DNA of 64,000 nucleotides from positions 2,479,001 through 2,543,000 of the forward strand of contig NC_089284.1 in the NCBI RefSeq assembly GCF_963678975.1. The letters run 5' to 3'. Shown here in pieces: positions 36,073-47,122 of this stretch; position 1 is the first letter of the stretch, and every line of letters starts with the position of its first letter. This DNA is from Dysidea avara (lineage: Eukaryota > Porifera > Demospongiae > Dictyoceratida > Dysideidae). The notes under the pieces are model-generated. The model saw only the letters and a list, made by a program, of their open reading frames with translations. It ran no database searches and had not been told where the DNA came from. The translations under genes and the position numbers were made by a program.

Positions 36073-39000
36073 TCACTTTACACTGCCTGCAGTGAAAAAT
36101 GAACATAATCCAGAATCTAATGTTTTAGGAGGTAAGGATTCTCTGCCTTTGGCTGACTGAATGCTATCATTGCATCTTTCTAATGTGCTAATAACAGTCT
36201 TTGATGTGGTCCTTTGTGCATTATGCAGTAATGGCTTCAATATATGAGAGGATGATGCTTGAGGTGATGTGACAGCAACAGTGGTGATTCTGTTGTTATG
36301 GGGGGGTGACATTTGGGTGAGCATGCTCTCTGGCAAACTAGGAGACCACAAGTCAAAGTCTAAGAATTCACTATCAACTTCATGATAGTAAGTTGCCTGT
36401 GAAGATGGCTTCAAGTTTAGGGGTGTGAAGGGTTTAGACTTTGTGGGTGGGACTGCAGCTGCTTGTTGAGGTTTTGCTAGTGACATAGGAAAAGTTGAAG
36501 TTGATTGCTGAAATTTAGAGGGTGTGGCTGATAAGTGCTTAAACTTTGGAGTAGCTTGCTGGGCAGGTGGTAGCCTAACTTTGGAAGGAGGAAGATAAGA
36601 GAACCGATCAGTTAGGGAAGTTGTACTACTTGTTGCAGTATCTGATGTTAGCTATAAAACAGAATGCATGGACACAACACACAGTACAAGTGTATGTACC
36701 TTGAATCTCTTAGCTGGGGTGGCTGATGGAGTGGCATCAGTTCTGCTGTGCAACTGACTCAAGTAACTATCCATTTGTGTATCACTTTTATCTTTGAATA
36801 GTTTTCTTTTCCTCTACAACCACGCCCAACAATACACTACCATGTACACAATGTAATACTTACCTGCGGTGTAGCTGATGGATTAGCTGGTGGATTAGTT
36901 GCTATTAAGGAATAATGGAATGGGAAAATATTTTTAAATGTATCCACCTGTACTCTTAGGATGAGCAATACGGGCTTTTTGACTTCTCACTTCAACAAAG
37001 TCTTCTACTGCTCCACTGTAGTTCTCCTATACGTATTGTCTAATTAGTATGCACACACAGCGGCGGAGGAAGTAGTTGATATGAGGGGGGGCTCTGCTGG
37101 GCTGACCCAGACTTATTTCTATAGTTTGGTAAGGTGAGACCCAAAAAAAAGTCACAACCAACTAACAATAGCTTTCCACCTCACCAGCTACCATTTCTAG
37201 CTGATAAACTACATAAAAATCCTTACATAGCTCGCTACACACTGACTACTTTATTAGAGTGACTGCTCTATTAGAGTATCTTGATCTTTATCACGGTTTT
37301 CAGCCCCACTCCAAGAAAGATAATTTTGGTGTGATATCATTCTGAGGGGGGGCTAAGCCCCCTAGCCCCCCCCCCCCCTCCTTTCCGCCACCTATGTGCA
37401 CTCATGTTACCACCATTACCTTATTAGAAATGTTGTCATTCTCATAGGAAGGAGTGAACACATTCTTAACATCCACACCCACTATGTGGTTACATATTAT
37501 ACACTATAATCTCATGTGATACACACCATAGTCTAAACTGATCCAATGGAACTTCAGTTCAGCTGATGATCTAGCACTGTGGAACACTTCCATCTTCCTC
37601 ATGAGCAATCCTTCACTGAATGACTCACTACTACAAGAGGGACAGTGTGTTGTAACTGTATCTCTACATGTCTATAGTGTAACACATCATCCAAACACTT
37701 TAGTAGAAAATGCTAATAATTAGGTTTAGTAGGACTAGGGATGGGCGGTATTGGAATTTTAGTGCCCAGGGTATTGTGCAGTAAAACATTGTGATGTTAC
37801 CATTTATTGTAGTTATAATTATAGGTGATTGTTATATTAGAGTGGTTGACTGTTCTATTAGGGTATTTAGAATTTTGCGATAATTTTGGATTTACAAGTT
37901 CTAGGCACTTGTCTTCAGTAGCATCATGTGTTTGTTTGTAGTACAATATAATAATCTTCTGGCCTCAAAAGAGGTTACAAACACTGAAAATAAAAACCAT
38001 GATATTGTAAGATCACTGTTTTACTGAAATCTAGACAATACAGGCATTGTTTCATTGAAATAGTGTGGTATTACTATAATACCAAGACACCGCCCAGCCC
38101 TAAGGAGGACAACATGATGTACCTCTAGAAGATGGCTTGGACTGAAATGTTGGGATTGCAAAAATAGTGGAATGGACTACTAGAATGGTGGAATGAAAAA
38201 ATTATATAAGTGCATTTTTCCTAGCTGGTTGCTAAGTACTAATACTTGCATGTTACAGGAGAAGAAAGGCATCAGTGTAGCTATGAAATTGTGCAGCAAG
38301 AATAAATACAGCAGATTCTCAAAACACACCTCGAATGTAAAATGACTGTTCAATTAGAGTATTTTGTTGTCATTGATGAATGTATGTTCTATTAGAGTAG
38401 TTGAAAGGAGCTCTGTATAACTGAACAAATTCTTGTCTGAACTCTGGTGCTTGGATAAGCAAGGATCCACTATAATTGAGGACTAGATCTTGCTAGTAAA
38501 CCATGATGACTTGCAAGATGTTCCATAGAGTGGCGTATGTCAGAGCAAAAGTTAATGATAACCCTCTTAAGTCTTGGTCAGAGCTACACCATTGTTCTGG
38601 TTTCAAATAGTATACAGGTTGCAATACAAATACAAAAACTACAACAGAAATTACATGCTTAGAGGTTATTTGAACATCATTAAATAAAATCTAGTTTATT
38701 CACTAATGCTCAGTACAGTTACTCTAATAGAATGCACAGAGGCCATGAAATCACTTACATACTCATACCCGTGTTTTTCAACAAAAGTATTCAGATAGTA
38801 ACTGACTTTGATAAATGCTACATTCAATCACTCTAACAGAACACACACCTAATTAAAGGTGTCAATTTACCTCACGCGATGTTTGTACACAACATTGTTA
38901 CTGCTGTCTCCCACTATCAGAACACACCACCTCCTTGGGGAATTTCCTGTTGCCATTGCACCACTGTTACTACATGTAATGGTGACCTGAAGTTCTGCCC

Positions 39001-42000
39001 TGTGACGGCTTAGTCCAGGACACTACAGACAACCACCACTTTGACAGTAATGATTATCAATATTATGTAATTACTTGTTGTATGGACACAACATAGTGTG
39101 GTACAGCTGCTGCAGCATCTTGTAACTGTTGTCAATATACATTAAAATATTATAAAATGTGTAAGACTTACTTGGTTACCAAATGGTGGATGTCTATTGA
39201 CAATCTGAAACAGAAATAAACATCAATATAAAACGTTTTTAGCTTACCAGCTCTAGTTCTCGCGGGTTGGTGGAGGCTATCTTCTCAAAACTGATCATTC
39301 CAGCATTGACCAGAGCATTAGACAATGTTGGACCTATACAGTGTCCATGTACAGATGTAGTGTGTGTATACTGCATCTCAGTGTCTACCTATTTTATCCA
39401 ACTGTTTTGCAACATGTTTGGAGTTCTCCCAAAGTCTACACAGGATAGAATAAGAAGTTGGATAAGAATATTTGTTTAGTCACACTCACTTGCACTGAAT
39501 GCTCTTGTAGAGGAGTACAGCTCCCAATAAGGTCTGGTATTTGCCATTCCTCCATTGTAGTTCCATCATACCTATAACATACAATGATATACACAAGACA
39601 CAGACAGGGTCACACTCACATCTCGACAGTCTTGCTGCAAATCGGAATATCTTCTAAACATGTAAAACAATGCTAGATGACAGTACAATGCAGTTGCTGG
39701 TATGTGAATATATTTGAGAAATAATTCTGGTATTGGGTGCCCAGTATATACAGGCAGGTACTAACAGAGATCGTTCTACTTTTGCATATTACTAAACATT
39801 AGTATTGGCCTGATACCAATTCTAGAAGTAGTGCAGCTCTTTACACACATCTAACCTGTGTATCTTGATTGAGGGCAAAGTCATGTAGTGGCAGACAACC
39901 CAATGCAGCTTGTATCAGACTATTAGTATAGCATCAATATGTATTGTGTCCTCCATTGTGTGCTTACCAGTTAACCTTCATATCAGTAGATTTGATCTTC
40001 CCATCCATTGGATATCTGACCAACAACATATGATTGGTTATATATAGTCTGTGGTGTTACTAACAATACGGTCTGCTTGGTTTTGTTTTTGTTCAACCCA
40101 TTCAGTGTCTTCTTCTCATTTACTCTCAAGTAGATATCCTTAAACTCCTCACAACAAGACAGTTCAGTAACCTGCACACACTATTAACTATTATGTGTAG
40201 TGATTCTTCCTCACAAGATGTCCAAGTGTCTTGTCTCCTCCTAGTTGCAGGAATCTTCTCATTGATTGGTAAGCAACACAATATCTGGCCATCATGCTAC
40301 CAATATCTGCATAATACAAGTGTGTAACATACATGTACTATTAATATAACCTGTGGGTGCTAACTGATCTTCTGTCATAGTGATTAGCATGTCACTGGAG
40401 AGCAGGGTGAGATCTCGTAGACACATTTCTATAGATATAATGTACTATTGAACATGACCACTGTGTTACCTTGTAGCTTGTCTTCTAGCTGCTGCTTGCT
40501 GAGCTCTGCTGGTATATCTTTACCATAATGAGAAGGGTTTTGTTTGATCCTGATGTAGAGGAAGGTTGACTTGATCCACTCAAGGGCAATAGGGACACTC
40601 GTGATTGTATGTAGAACTATCTCAGCATTAAGATGTTCAATAAGATTCTTATGAAGGCTAGAAAATGTATTACTACTCAGTTGATGGCATATCTTTACTA
40701 CTACCCACTTGCTTTCAATGACCTGAGCTCCAGTCAACAGTACTTCATATTTTGACTGTACAAATATAGCTAGTCACAATTGATGTGTCACTCAGATCAC
40801 CTTCTTACTTTGGTAGCATTCCTGGTCATGATAACAACAGTGGCAGTTGTATCAAACTGTTGAGAGACATACATACAACATGAGGTAAAGATTCATATTG
40901 TATACTTGTGGTCTCCCAGCTCTGCCTATCATCTGCAGGACCTGTGTCTCTGAGTACTCTGTGAACATTCCACCGACGTACTGTTGTGTGGACTTGATGA
41001 CCACAAGATGGGCAGGAAAATTGACCTTGAAATGGCACCAACTAAACCATGCACCATGAATTTTGGTTTGCTTACTCCCATGGCCAGAGTACTTGTGCAA
41101 ACTGTAAATATAGAATACTCAACATTTCACACAACAAAAAAAAAAATTATTGGAAACACACTGGGGTTTCACAATATTCGATTGTTTGCTGTGCAACATT
41201 ACAAAAGCTTCTTTGCTTACAGAGAACAGGCAATTCTGCACTAAGGAACATTGTCTCCAACATCTTCCTGTCTGCAGTGTCCAGGCCAGCATGATGGTAG
41301 CCCACACCACACATGACCACCTCTGTACACCAACCATACACAAATGAAGCAACACTCATATTCTAACCTCGTAACTTATTTTCACGGATAGAGTTAGCTG
41401 CTAATTGTAACCTATACAATATAACATGTCAATGGTCTATCGAACGGCTAACATGTACCTTTGTCTGTGTTGTGGACCCATCACAAACCTAGCATCTTTG
41501 ACCAGTGTTGTTGCTGCTTGCTGAGTTGCTTTACGAGTGGAACAGAACTAAGTAGAGCATACCACAACATACAGTATTGTCAAATGGTTGTATATATAAT
41601 CACTGGACTGGACTAGTGGACTGAATTATTGGACTCAGATATTTTTCTTTTTTTACCAAATAATTGGCCAACTGGTTGTAGTCTCGTGTAGTTAGACCAC
41701 TCCCCCACCCATAAAGAAACTTATACCCACACACAAAAGAAAGGTGTGACCGTCAGCATTGCCAGCTGCAGCTGTACATCAGCTATGGAATAGCAAGACA
41801 GTTCTCACTATACTTAGTTTAGCTGACTCGATGACTGTAACTTATATTTAGGATGCATGGTTACTACAACACCACATACACATGTACTGTATGCATGGTT
41901 TGTACTTCATGGTGAGATGAATGGTAGTCATACAATGGAGTCTATGCCAAGAGAGAGTTATTATGCAAATTGCACATAATCCTAAGATGAACAGGCAGTA

Positions 42001-44711
42001 CCAAGTAGACAGGTTCACCTGTGTATTTTACTTTTAAAACCAGTTGCTCAAATATGTATGTGCTAAAAAAGAAAAGAAAAAAAACAACAACAACAAGAAA
42101 GAAAGAAACAAACAAAAAACCTGAGTCCAGTAGTCCAGTCCACCAGTCCAGTACAACCACAGGGTATAACACATACCACAAGTGTAGGTTTGTTATCACT
42201 AAAACTCTGTATCACACCAGCAAGGCGATAGTTTAGGCTCATATCAAATTTGAAGCTGCTAGCAGATTCTGGATAACCCAGTACAACCTTGTGTAGCTTA
42301 ACAGGTCGATTGCTATCGTCTATGCTATGTAGTAATAAATACAGCAGCATCACCAAACGTACACACAATATATACCTGATAGAGACAGCAGGATCCTGTT
42401 CAGTACCCAACCAAGCAGCAATCTAATTGTCAGTAAATAAACAAGTACAATATAGTCACCATTGTATCTTACATCTTTGATATTTGGGATGGTAGCAGAC
42501 ACTGCTATAAAACGTAGAGGGATCGACGTGATTTGCTTCTGACCTGTAACTCCCTCTCTCTGTTGTAGTGATACCCGTACTGTCTTCATACGACTAACAA
42601 TAGCCTCCACTGTTGGGCCTCTACACTCATCATTCAACTGATGTACCTTTGATTATGTTGTAAAGGTAGTATATACATCATGTATGGCGCACCTCATCTA
42701 TGAAGAACAATCTGACTTGTTGTACCAGTGACTGATTATCTCTCCATCTTCTGGTCATACTGTCCCATTTCTCCTATACATATAGAGTTGACCTTTTGTG
42801 CATGTATGCACACACGCACACACACATATGTACACGCATACACACATACAAAGACAGACGCATGCACACAGACACATTCCCCCCATACTGGAGTTGTGGT
42901 GATAATATGGGCACGTTGTAATTCAAAGTAGTCATCCATTTCAGTGTCCCCTGTCAGTTCACAGCAGGTCAATCCTAATGGACCAAACTTGCCATTCCAA
43001 TCAGTGTATCGCTCAGTACACAATGCTTTGATAGGAGCAACTACAAATAAATACAAACGTCAACTAACACAACATAACAATATTCAATACCATATACGAT
43101 CTTGAAAGAACTCTTGGATTGTGTTAACAATCTTATTATAGCCATTTCAAAGATGGCAGTTTTTCCCGAACCAGTAGGTGCAGAAGTTACTATGTGTTTA
43201 TCACTGTGTAGTACCTAATGAGAAGTATACTTAAATGATATTTTAGAACAGTCTTCATACATGATCAAAGGCTTGTGACTGGACTACATTGAAACTAGAA
43301 TATCCACTAAACACTCTACGGTACTCTTCAGCTAAACACAATCAATTAAGTAATCAACATGTACTCTAATTAACTAAAGGATACGTATTTCTTTGACAGA
43401 CCTCAGTCGGCTTACACCATCACTGCTAAACTGATCATGGTCTATTATAAATCATATCACAAGTAGTAGTGATAGTTGCAGTGATGTACCTTGATGGTAA
43501 CCTTGTTGGTAGCTTTGTAATTTAGGTGAGTCAGCATAATAAGATTCATATTCAGCAGTATCATATTGACCTACCAATTAGATTATCTAACACCATCATA
43601 ACATACATTTTACATAATGCTCAAAACACTAGTGAAGCAGGTGGTGAGTCATCAGTACAATTATAGTAAATACTCTAATAGAGTATATGGTGACCTAGCA
43701 AAGTATGCAGCATCATTTGTTTGGCTGTTGCTTTGATGCAAACACGATATATCATACAACAATACTAGAATCTGCATAGCGAGTATATTCTGTGTCTTGG
43801 AAATCTACGAGCTACTACAAGTGTTTGTTCTAGTAATGTCACTGTTGGTTTCACGGTAGTAACATGCTTGAGCTTTGTTAGTGAGAAACACGATATATCA
43901 TACAACGATACTAGAATCTGCATAGCGAGTATATTCTGTGTCTTGGAAATCTACGAGCTACTACAAGTGTTTGTTCTAGTAATGTCACTGTTGGTTTCAC
44001 GGTAGTAACATGCTTGAGCTTTGTTAGTGAGATTCCTTCCTTTAGTGGCGATATCAAGAGTTCACTCTTGGTGATATTTATCTAGCTGTAGAAGTGGTTG
44101 AGTGGATAAACTTAGTACCAGGCAGATAAGCAAACAGAAAACAACAATGACAGGATTCCAAAACGTCTGATGTGCCCAATATGTAGTTTTGCAGGACCAG
44201 ATAACCTCCCAATGACAGGGAATAGCAGTAGTCTTGCCAGCTGGTCAGCCCGTACTTTTCTTTGTTATATGATTGGGGAGAAAGACAACCAAAAAGCTAG
44301 CTGGCCAGACTAGCTGCTAGTAAGAGAGTCCATTCTACAACCCCACAATACTAACTCAATTTATATCTCTGAATTTATTTTATACAATTACTAACAACAC
44401 CTACTATAATACTGTACCATCATGTGTGATGAAACTTGGTGACCTGACTGATTCTTCCAGAACATCGTCTTCTCCAGCACTCTCCGAGTTCACTAAACTT
44501 CCGTCAAAATAGTTTCCTACGACGTAGCTGTTTGCTTTTGTCTTCGTAGTATCAAATAACGGTCCCCTGGTACATGAAATAAAGGTCAACTAGAAGAGAA
44601 ACAAACTAACCTTGCAGAAAGATTACTGCTGACGGGAGAAAAGTTGTAAAAGATGTCGTCAAACAAATCATTTGGGTCTGGGGCTGGAGGAACAAGTGCA
44701 GACGTCTCCAT
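36073..44711 (-). CDS. HFM1: HFM1/MER3 meiotic ATP-dependent DNA helicase
   Basis: Ski2-like 3'-5' helicase acting on meiotic recombination intermediates for crossover formation. Exons: 44711-44611, 44566-44418, 43570-43490, 43441-43385, 43331-43261, 43214-43091, 43040-42889, 42773-42693, 42646-42473, 42422-42376, 42324-42177, 41547-41459, 41411-41368, 41322-41221, 41101-41076, 41025-40906, 40856-40809, 40755-40709, 40657-40470, 40428-40351, 40306-40215, 40171-40065, 40015-39968, 39919-39856, 39653-39620, 39571-39490, 39435-39389, 39333-39248, 39204-39172, 39125-39075, 39022-38871, 37630-37527, 37481-37420, 37026-36948, 36901-36864, 36813-36700, 36651-36073. All phases join: 1,232 residues (human 1,435). 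Motifs: Walker A APTGSGKT; TTP|EKWDSMTRRW; DEVH, split by an intron between E and V; SATIPN; FCSTRK; STLAMGVNFPAHL; QMIGRAGRPQFDTT; then winged-helix and Sec63 regions (LIEHLNAEIVLHTITSVP, VNEKKTLN). The C-terminus is a low-complexity Ser/Thr/Pro tail. The stop lies inside AAAGTGAGT, a perfect donor sequence, so a further 3' exon cannot be excluded. Confidence 0.95.
37058..37395. mobile_element. MITE with GCGGCGGAGGAAG termini
   Basis: CAGCGGCGGAGGAAG on the left faces CCTTTCCGCCACCT on the right. G-runs and C-runs lie just inside the ends, and an internal TGACTGCTCTATTAGAGTAT cassette is present. Located in HFM1 intron 33. The target duplication is uncertain. Confidence 0.55.
37736..38102. 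mobile_element. hAT-like MITE (TAGGGATGGGCGGT termini)
   Basis: Left TAGGGATGGGCGGTATTGG faces right CCAAGACACCGCCCAGCCCTA. The flanking octamers AGTAGGAC (37728-37735) and AGGAGGAC (38103-38110) match at 7 of 8 positions, consistent with the 8-bp duplication of hAT elements. It includes the ATTAGAGTGGTTGACTGTTC cassette. In HFM1 intron 31; a decayed relative is at 4832-5155. Confidence 0.7.
41602..42152. mobile_element. Foldback element with TGGACT-rich arms in HFM1 intron 11
   Basis: ACTGGACTGGACTAGTGGAC... on the left mirrors ...GTCCAGTCCACCAGTCCAGT on the right, with TTGGACTCAG facing CTGAGTCCAG. The same GGACTGGACT word occurs in the arms of the Mutator-like element at 17255-17952, suggesting a relationship. 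A/C-rich low-complexity sequence lies near the right arm. Confidence 0.55.
43741..44032. repeat. Two-copy tandem duplication, 146-bp unit
   Basis: 43741-43886 and 43887-44032 are direct head-to-tail copies differing at one position that I can see (CAACAATACT versus CAACGATACT). In HFM1 intron 2. Near-identity implies a recent event or an assembly artefact. Confidence 0.92.
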
Positions 44712-44913
44712 CAGCTGAGAGTGAAGAGGAAATCCCTGCAACTGGTGTCTATGGCAACCAGAGCGCGCCTAAATTGCAGTCCATGTAAGCGCGTGCTCGG
44801 AAGAGATATTTATTACTTGAGCTGCTTAGATAAGGTCTACGACTAGATACGTGCCGAGCATGGTGTGGAGCGAGGTCTGGAGGGATATTTTGCGTGTAAT
44901 TACGGTAGTCCAT

Positions 44914-44949
44914 CAGCGCCCGCCTTTCTATTAAGAGGGGGCGGGCGCT
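44914..44949. repeat. GC-rich short hairpin upstream of HFM1
   Basis: CAGCGCCCGCCTTT and a GGGGGCGGGCGCT arm pair around CTATTAAGA, about 200 bp upstream of the HFM1 start codon in an otherwise AT-rich setting. It could be a promoter GC box pair or a tiny element. Confidence 0.45.
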
Positions 44950-45059
44950 AGTGTAGCAGGTACTGTCTTCGAAACTGTTTTAGCCCCTCCACATTAAATC
45001 ATAGCCCGGATACAGCATAGGGATCGAATAGAGCAGTCCTAAAAGATTCAAGACCAGTA

Positions 45060-45915
45060 CAGGGGCGGATCTAGGATTTATAAAAGGGGGGGGGGCTAAT
45101 TCAAGGTACTAATCTCTTGGGTAGAGGTGTACAAAGCACACTTCCCAGCAAGCGAAGCATGCTGGAACTAGGGGGGTCTGGGGGCATGCCCCCTCAGGAA
45201 AATTTTGAAAAGTAGATGCTAAAATACTGCAATTTAGAGACATTTCCACATAAAATTCATACCTGTAGATATTTTATATACTGCCTTTAGATTATAGGTA
45301 TGGCTCTCTGAAGCATTTTGCTAATGGAAAAGTTTGGGTAGGTACAGACAACCAAGTACATGATGTACAATTGCACAACACTGAATAGGTGCATGTTAGA
45401 ATAAGAATGTTGAAAGTGGAAAATTTTGAAATTTGAACAATACAAGATTGAATCTGAGAGCATTTTCTATGGAAATTGTGTACCTGAATTAAGTATTGCC
45501 ATACATATTAACTACACAAGTATAGATGCATGAATGAAGCCCTTTAAACAGACCAATGCACTTCATTGTATGTATAAGTGTAGGCAGATTTGGAAAAATT
45601 CCATAACAGAACCAACTACATGTTTCCAGTGAATGTTCTATTAGAGTAGTTAGCTGACTGCTCTATTAGAGTATCTCGATCTTGTACACCTCCAATGCTG
45701 ATCCGGGTCCTTGTTGCATAAACTTTAGCATAAATCCACTGATAATACCTTGGAAAGATGTTATAAGGTGGTTTTATGAGTATTTGTATTATTAGTGATC
45801 ATATAATTATGCTAAGACAAAATTTCATTATAATACTCAGCATATTGATCAAGTAAAGCCTAAATATGAAAGGGGGGGCTTCAGCCCCCAAAGCCTCCCC
45901 CTGGATCCGCCCCTG
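45060..45915. mobile_element. Non-autonomous element with CAGGGGCGGATC termini
   Basis: Starts CAGGGGCGGATCTAGG and ends CCTGGATCCG then CCCCTG. It is flanked by CAGTA on each side (45055-45059 and 45916-45920). Poly-G and poly-C tracts lie just inside the ends. Internal blocks are GGGGGCATGCCCCCTCAGG and two TCTATTAGAGTA words ending in TCTCGATCTT. 856 bp, no transposase seen. A truncated relative is at 50735-51045. Confidence 0.75.
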
Positions 45916-46080
45916 CAGTATCAATACATAGTTGCTTACTTCAAAATAATTTATATGGTTAACCTTTTGTAGCTATGTTACAAACCTTGCAACTATGGCT
46001 TTAGACCTCAAAAATTGCCAAAATTGGCAGCCAGAATTCACAGGCTTTACCCTCTTCACGGGTCCCTAGTGGGATAGCAT

Positions 46081-46450
46081 TTAATAATAAAAGTTGTCCG
46101 GCAAGTTAGACAGCAACTTTTGAACTGCTCTCACTTTCTGAGCAGCAAAAAGCTGCCACTTCAGTTTGGCGCAACTTTTCAACTCATAATTTCCATCTTT
46201 GACAATTTTTGAGCAGGCCAAACTGCTTACTGAAAACTGGCAACTTCTGGTGTGCTTTGAACAACTACAAGCCGGATGGTGTTCAAAAGCTACCAATTTT
46301 GGCCGTAAGTGCATGTATTCCTTTTTTTATATAAAGAATGATGAACTAATCAATTCAGGTGGAATTTAGTTTGCCAAAAATGGCAATTTTTAGTTGGCAA
46401 ATTACTGAATATGTAATTGTCAAAAATGACGACTAGAAATTGCAACTTTT
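46081..46450. repeat. Repeat copy A of a TTGCCAATTTTGG family
   Basis: In reverse complement this reads colinearly with 53050-53450; shared blocks are TTGATTAGTTCA, ATTCTTTATATAA, TACATGCACTTA and TTGGTAGCTTTTGAACA. Both copies are dense in TTGCCAAA and TTTTGGC words. Open frames across it are artefacts of the repeat. Confidence 0.65.
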
Positions 46451-47122
46451 CACTGAACTGCTTTCAATTGCCATTGTGGTAAGTGTTATACATAATTTTG
46501 TTGAAAGTATAACTACATGATATATTAGGACTGTATAGCTATTATAGGGATCATGGAAGTTTGCACCTTTCACAAAAAATGTTGACCAGAAACCAGCTTT
46601 ATACAATCCCTTCATGGCACCTTGGCAGCATTGGTTATAGGTAGAATCAGTGGCGTAGCCAGGAAAATTTTTTTACCGAGGCAAAGTCTATTCATTGAAA
46701 TAATTGAGAGGGTCAGCTTCTGACTCAACTGATTCACACTCACTTTCAAGATTGGGTGGTACAGCATTTGCAGGTTGACTCTCTGTTTGGATGGAAGAAA
46801 TTGTTTCAGAAGACTCTGAGCATTTTCTACATGTCATAATTAATGTTCCAGCTTAGTTAATGCTACAGTATATGCATATCATGCATGCTTCAATTTTTAG
46901 ACTAGTGTAATTACACTCAACACAAAAACTGAATCAGACTACTCCAGAGATATTTATTTATTTATTAATGCTTTATAGTACACACATACAATCATAAGCT
47001 TAGGTACACACACAGATACAAGAATTGACAATACACATGGTGTACTAAAGGTCTGTAGGCTTGTTCCTACAGCCAAAAGTAGTAATTATAAAATAATAAT
47101 AAAAGAACACATGATAAATTGT

